From assembly GCF_903946935.1 (NCBI RefSeq), contig NZ_CAJAXH010000258.1, positions 1 to 43,382 of the forward strand: a DNA stretch of 43,382 nucleotides. Reading direction: 5' to 3'. The notes beneath the pieces are model-generated. The model was not told where the DNA came from and did not search any database. It saw only the letters and a program-made list of their open reading frames with translations. The position numbers and the translations under genes were made by a program. Each line of letters begins with the position of its first letter. Positions within the stretch are counted from its first letter, which is position 1. The DNA is from an uncultured Thiodictyon sp. GTDB lineage: Bacteria; Pseudomonadota; Gammaproteobacteria; Chromatiales; Chromatiaceae. This document shows positions 41,594 through 43,382 of this stretch, in pieces.

Positions 41594-42355
41594 TTAGATC
41601 ACAGCTCCCGCCTGGCCGGCACGGATCAACCGCGAATCGACGCGGACCCGCAGGTGCGTGCGACCACGGGCGCGGGCTGCCAGGTGCAAACCGACGGTAA
41701 TCAGGGCCTCTTGCAAGGCCGTCCCCAAGTCGTGCAGGGCTGAAAGCTCGGCCACCTCAACCGCGGCGGTCCAGTTGGCCAGGGCCGCCGCTTCGGTATG
41801 CGGTTCAGCCGGGCGGGCCGCCGCGTGGTCGGCCAGCAGCCGCGCCAGACCAGCCTCGTCAGCCCCCAGCAAGGCCAGCGCCGGGCCGTCTGCGGCATCG
41901 CCACCCCCACCGTCCAGCCTGCGGGCAAGCAGGACGTCACGCTTGCCCTGAACGGCTGCCAGGCGCTCACGCAGGACCAGGGCGCGGGCGTCGTGCGCCT
42001 CGATGTCCTGCCAGGTAGCCGCGTCTGCTCGACTGGCCAGGATCGCAGAGCGCGCCAAGCCCACGGGCGGGGCGGTCGCCACGGGTACGCGGGGGGCGAA
42101 GCCTGCCAGGGCCGCCGCGATCCGGTCACCGGCGTCGCGGGCCATGACCGCGGTCAGTTCATTCAGCCGGGCTTCGGCGGCCAGGTCTACCGGCGTCGTG
42201 CTGGCGGCGGCTTCCAGTTCGTTCAGGCGGGCTACGGCTGCCTCCAGGCGGCCACGGGTGGCGATGGTATCGGCCCCTTCAGCAAGGGCCGTGTCGAGGG
42301 CTTGTTGAGCGTTGCGGACTTGGTCGCGTGCTTTCGAGAGTAGGGTGGGTGTCAT
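41594..42355 (-). CDS. Hypothetical Ala-rich helical protein
   Basis: This 253-aa protein starts MTPTLLSKARDQVRNAQQAL. Long stretches (ARDQVRNAQQALDTALAEGAD, LEAAVARLNELEAA, LVLRERLAAVQGKRDVLLARR) look like coiled coil. It heads the minus-strand operon. Two GGGTTGCCCC repeats lie just upstream. No function recognised; no structural phage motif is clear. Confidence 0.6.
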   Translation of the reverse strand: MTPTLLSKARDQVRNAQQALDTALAEGADTIATRGRLEAAVARLNELEAAASTTPVDLAAEARLNELTAVMARDAGDRIAAALAGFAPRVPVATAPPVGLARSAILASRADAATWQDIEAHDARALVLRERLAAVQGKRDVLLARRLDGGGGDAADGPALALLGADEAGLARLLADHAAARPAEPHTEAAALANWTAAVEVAELSALHDLGTALQEALITVGLHLAARARGRTHLRVRVDSRLIRAGQAGAVI

Positions 42356-42379
42356 GGCGGTTGCTCTGGGGTTTCGGCA

Positions 42380-42419
42380 GGGTTGCCCCTAGGCTACTGT
42401 CACGACATTGGGTTGCCCC
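42380..42419 (-). promoter_or_regulatory. Two GGGTTGCCCC direct repeats upstream of the minus-strand operon
   Basis: GGGTTGCCCC occurs at 42380-42389 and 42410-42419, 30 bp (three helical turns) apart, 25 bp before the start codon at 42355. Each contains the partial palindrome GGG..CCC. They look like operator half-sites for the operon. Confidence 0.5.
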
Positions 42420-42444
42420 ATCCGCAAGCCGCTGAAATCGCACG

Positions 42445-42502
42445 GCCCAAAATTGGGCACCCCCCAAATACACACCCGCCCCCGGCTCAAAACTGAGCCG
42501 GG
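42445..42502. promoter_or_regulatory. Two palindromes in the divergent control region
   Basis: GCCCAAAATTGGGC (42445-42458) and CCCGGCTCA-AAAC-TGAGCCGGG (42481-42502) lie between the two divergent operons. They may be terminators facing each other or binding sites. The sequence alone does not decide. Confidence 0.45.
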
Positions 42503-42506
42503 CCCC

Positions 42507-42565
42507 TTGCATTTCCCGTTTCAGCAACGATAATCGGGACACCTTGAACCGTTGCGGAAACGACA
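42507..42565 (+). promoter_or_regulatory. Promoter with overlapping operator and iteron at the ribosome-binding site
   Basis: TTGCAT (42507-42512), a 16-bp spacer and GATAAT (42529-42534) form a sigma-70-like promoter. The spacer contains CCGTTTCAGCAACG (42516-42529), the inverse of the motif CCGTTGCGGAAACG. A direct copy at 42549-42563 lies in the leader, and its GGAAA serves as the Shine-Dalgarno sequence. Binding of one protein could block both transcription and translation. Confidence 0.6.
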
Positions 42566-43252
42566 ATGACAGACACCACCACCACGAAGCGCGGACGGCC
42601 AGCCACGGGACGCGCCCGCACCCCGGCCCAGCGATCCGCAGACCTGCGAGCACGGGCGCGAACCCAGGTATTCGAGGGCAGCCCGACGCCGCTCGGTGAG
42701 GTTGCCGCGTCGGTCCTGCTGGAAGGGATCGCCACGGCCTACCGCGCCCGCCTGCCGTTCGAGGTTGAGCGGATCGCGGGTGAGCTGGTTCGGCGCTTAT
42801 CCGTTGCAGCAACGGAAATAGAGTCCGTTGCGGAAACGGTAATTCCTGAACCCTTAACCGTTGCGGAAACGAATAAGGGCGAAGCCAGAGGCTACCCGGC
42901 TGCGGTTCAGCGCATGGCCCTGGGCATGGCCGACCGTGGGGACAAGCCCGCCGACGTCCGCGCCGCGATCATGGCAGCGTGCGGCAAAGCCCCGAGCCGA
43001 CAGAACTTCGGCAAGAGCCTGCGTCGCTGGCGCGAGGGCGACACCGCGCGGAACAGGCGGCGCGGTCGGGATCGAGGTCCGGGAGCGGGGCAGGGGGCAG
43101 CCCTCCCAGGGTGCGAAAAGCCCCAAGCGATCCTAAAAGCGGGTACAAAAGCGGGCACAAAACGCCGCACACGAAACGCGAAGCTAGCAACGGCAAGGCT
43201 TACAGGCGAGACTACGCGTTTAATGTTTAGGCTGACGGCGACGAGCCGGTAG
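42566..43252 (+). CDS. Hypothetical protein, possible self-regulating DNA-binding protein, reading through attR
   Basis: The 228-aa frame starts MTDTTTTKRGRPATGRARTP, then AQRSADLRARARTQVFEGSP. The N-terminus is strongly basic; the middle includes three SVAET-like repeats encoded by DNA copies of the upstream operator. The C-terminal part (PADVRAAIMAACGKAPSRQN, then FGKSLRRWREGD) has a helix-turn-helix-like run. The last eight codons lie beyond the attR core in flanking DNA. In an excised circle the frame would instead end [16 protein letters not shown]. Function unknown; a regulator or partition-like role is inferred from the repeats only. Confidence 0.6.
   Translation: MTDTTTTKRGRPATGRARTPAQRSADLRARARTQVFEGSPTPLGEVAASVLLEGIATAYRARLPFEVERIAGELVRRLSVAATEIESVAETVIPEPLTVAETNKGEARGYPAAVQRMALGMADRGDKPADVRAAIMAACGKAPSRQNFGKSLRRWREGDTARNRRRGRDRGPGAGQGAALPGCEKPQAILKAGTKAGTKRRTRNAKLATARLTGETTRLMFRLTATSR
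42801..42872 (+). repeat. Three CCGTTGC-AACGG iterons inside the coding region
   Basis: CCGTTGCAGCAACGG (42801-42815, perfect palindrome), CCGTTGCGGAAACGG (42825-42839) and CCGTTGCGGAAACGA (42858-42872) repeat the motif found twice in the promoter region. They are in frame, 24 and 33 bp apart, and encode SVAAT, SVAET and TVAET. Confidence 0.75.
43137..43158 (+). promoter_or_regulatory. Integrase arm-type sites, right end (two AAGCGGGTAC repeats)
   Basis: AAGCGGGTAC at 43137 and AAGCGGGCAC at 43149 share sequence, orientation and 12-bp spacing with the four copies at the left end. They lie about 60 bp inside the attR core. Confidence 0.6.
43219..43229 (+). other. attR core of the integrated element
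   Basis: This is an exact copy of the TTTAATGTTTA at the end of ychF. The following base completes GTT TAG, so the original chromosomal ychF would also have ended FNV-stop before integration. Confidence 0.65.
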
Positions 43253-43299
43253 CGGTGTCGGTAAGTCTCTGAAGTAACAAACCGCCTGAGTAGGGAACA

Positions 43300-43382
43300 T
43301 TTTCGTTTACCCCAGCGCAGAACAAACGATCAAGGGCTTACGCGCATAGCGTCGGGCGAGAAGCGAAAATTCACCCCAGCAC
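43300..43382. repeat. Direct repeats of a CACCCCAGC-type motif at the window edge
   Basis: TTTTCGTTTACCCCAGCGC (43300-43318) and CGAAAATTCACCCCAGCAC (43364-43382) share a CCCCAGC core with a similar flank. Repeated terminal sequences of this type occur at ends of IS21-like elements, so another element may begin here. Too little sequence to decide. Confidence 0.35.

Noticed and set aside
32968-43229. Element as a full prophage
   Set aside because: No capsid, portal, terminase, tail or lysis gene is recognised; content fits a P4-like or satellite-type element.
1-43382. tRNA or rRNA genes
   Set aside because: No cloverleaf with a TTCGA-type arm or rRNA-like sequence was noticed; a covariance-model scan could settle this.

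Overview
The window is GC-rich and reads as gammaproteobacterial chromosome. The set of core genes, the two-subunit biotin-dependent carboxylase and the density of small inverted-repeat elements fit a purple sulfur bacterium (Chromatiaceae, for example a Thiodictyon/Thiocystis/Lamprocystis-like genome). That placement is an inference from gene content; no rRNA or tRNA gene is present to test it.

Layout. (1) 1-1800 is degraded accessory DNA: an ISAs1-type transposase remnant, a 195-bp MITE with an 11-bp target duplication, two copies of a palindromic element, and a HEPN/MNT toxin-antitoxin pair whose HEPN gene is broken by one of those copies. (2) 1800-20650 is mostly housekeeping. It holds bamD, rluD-pgeF, prc and gshA; a minus-strand run of pyruvate-carboxylase-like subunits A and B, a GH18-deacetylase-glycosyltransferase fusion and a 2-oxoglutarate dioxygenase; a universal stress protein; an Ala-rich secreted protein; and a phospholipid cluster (CDP-alcohol phosphatidyltransferase, acyltransferase, CdsA). 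(3) 20950-27140 is an accessory block. A large CHAT protease-STAND ATPase-TPR protein is translationally coupled to a DUF900-type alpha/beta hydrolase. They are followed by remnants of a PIN-domain gene, a small antitoxin-like gene and a scrap of a second hydrolase. Three identical 114-bp MITEs with CTAG duplications sit here; one splits the CHAT gene and one lies exactly at the valS stop codon. (4) 27140-32980 holds valS, an L,D-transpeptidase lipoprotein and ychF. (5) 32968-43229 is a 10.25-kb integrated element in the 3' end of ychF, bounded by an 11-bp direct repeat (TTTAATGTTTA). It has integrase arm-type repeats at both ends and carries a P4-type tyrosine integrase, an AlpA-like regulator, a large primase/helicase-like ATPase and small unknown genes. 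A minus-strand operon lies opposite a self-regulated-looking gene at the right end. (6) The last 150 bp look like the repeated terminus of another mobile element.

The strongest leads are four. The first is the CHAT-STAND-TPR/hydrolase pair, a candidate caspase-like immune or cell-death module, here MITE-interrupted. The second is a 51-nt inverted repeat carrying three GGTGGGTTT-like iterons at both ends of the primase/helicase gene. The third is the CCGTTGCGGAAACGG operator/iteron family overlapping the promoter, ribosome-binding site and coding region of the last island gene. The fourth is the ychF attachment site with matching arm sites. Functions of most island genes are unknown to me and are described only by what can be seen.
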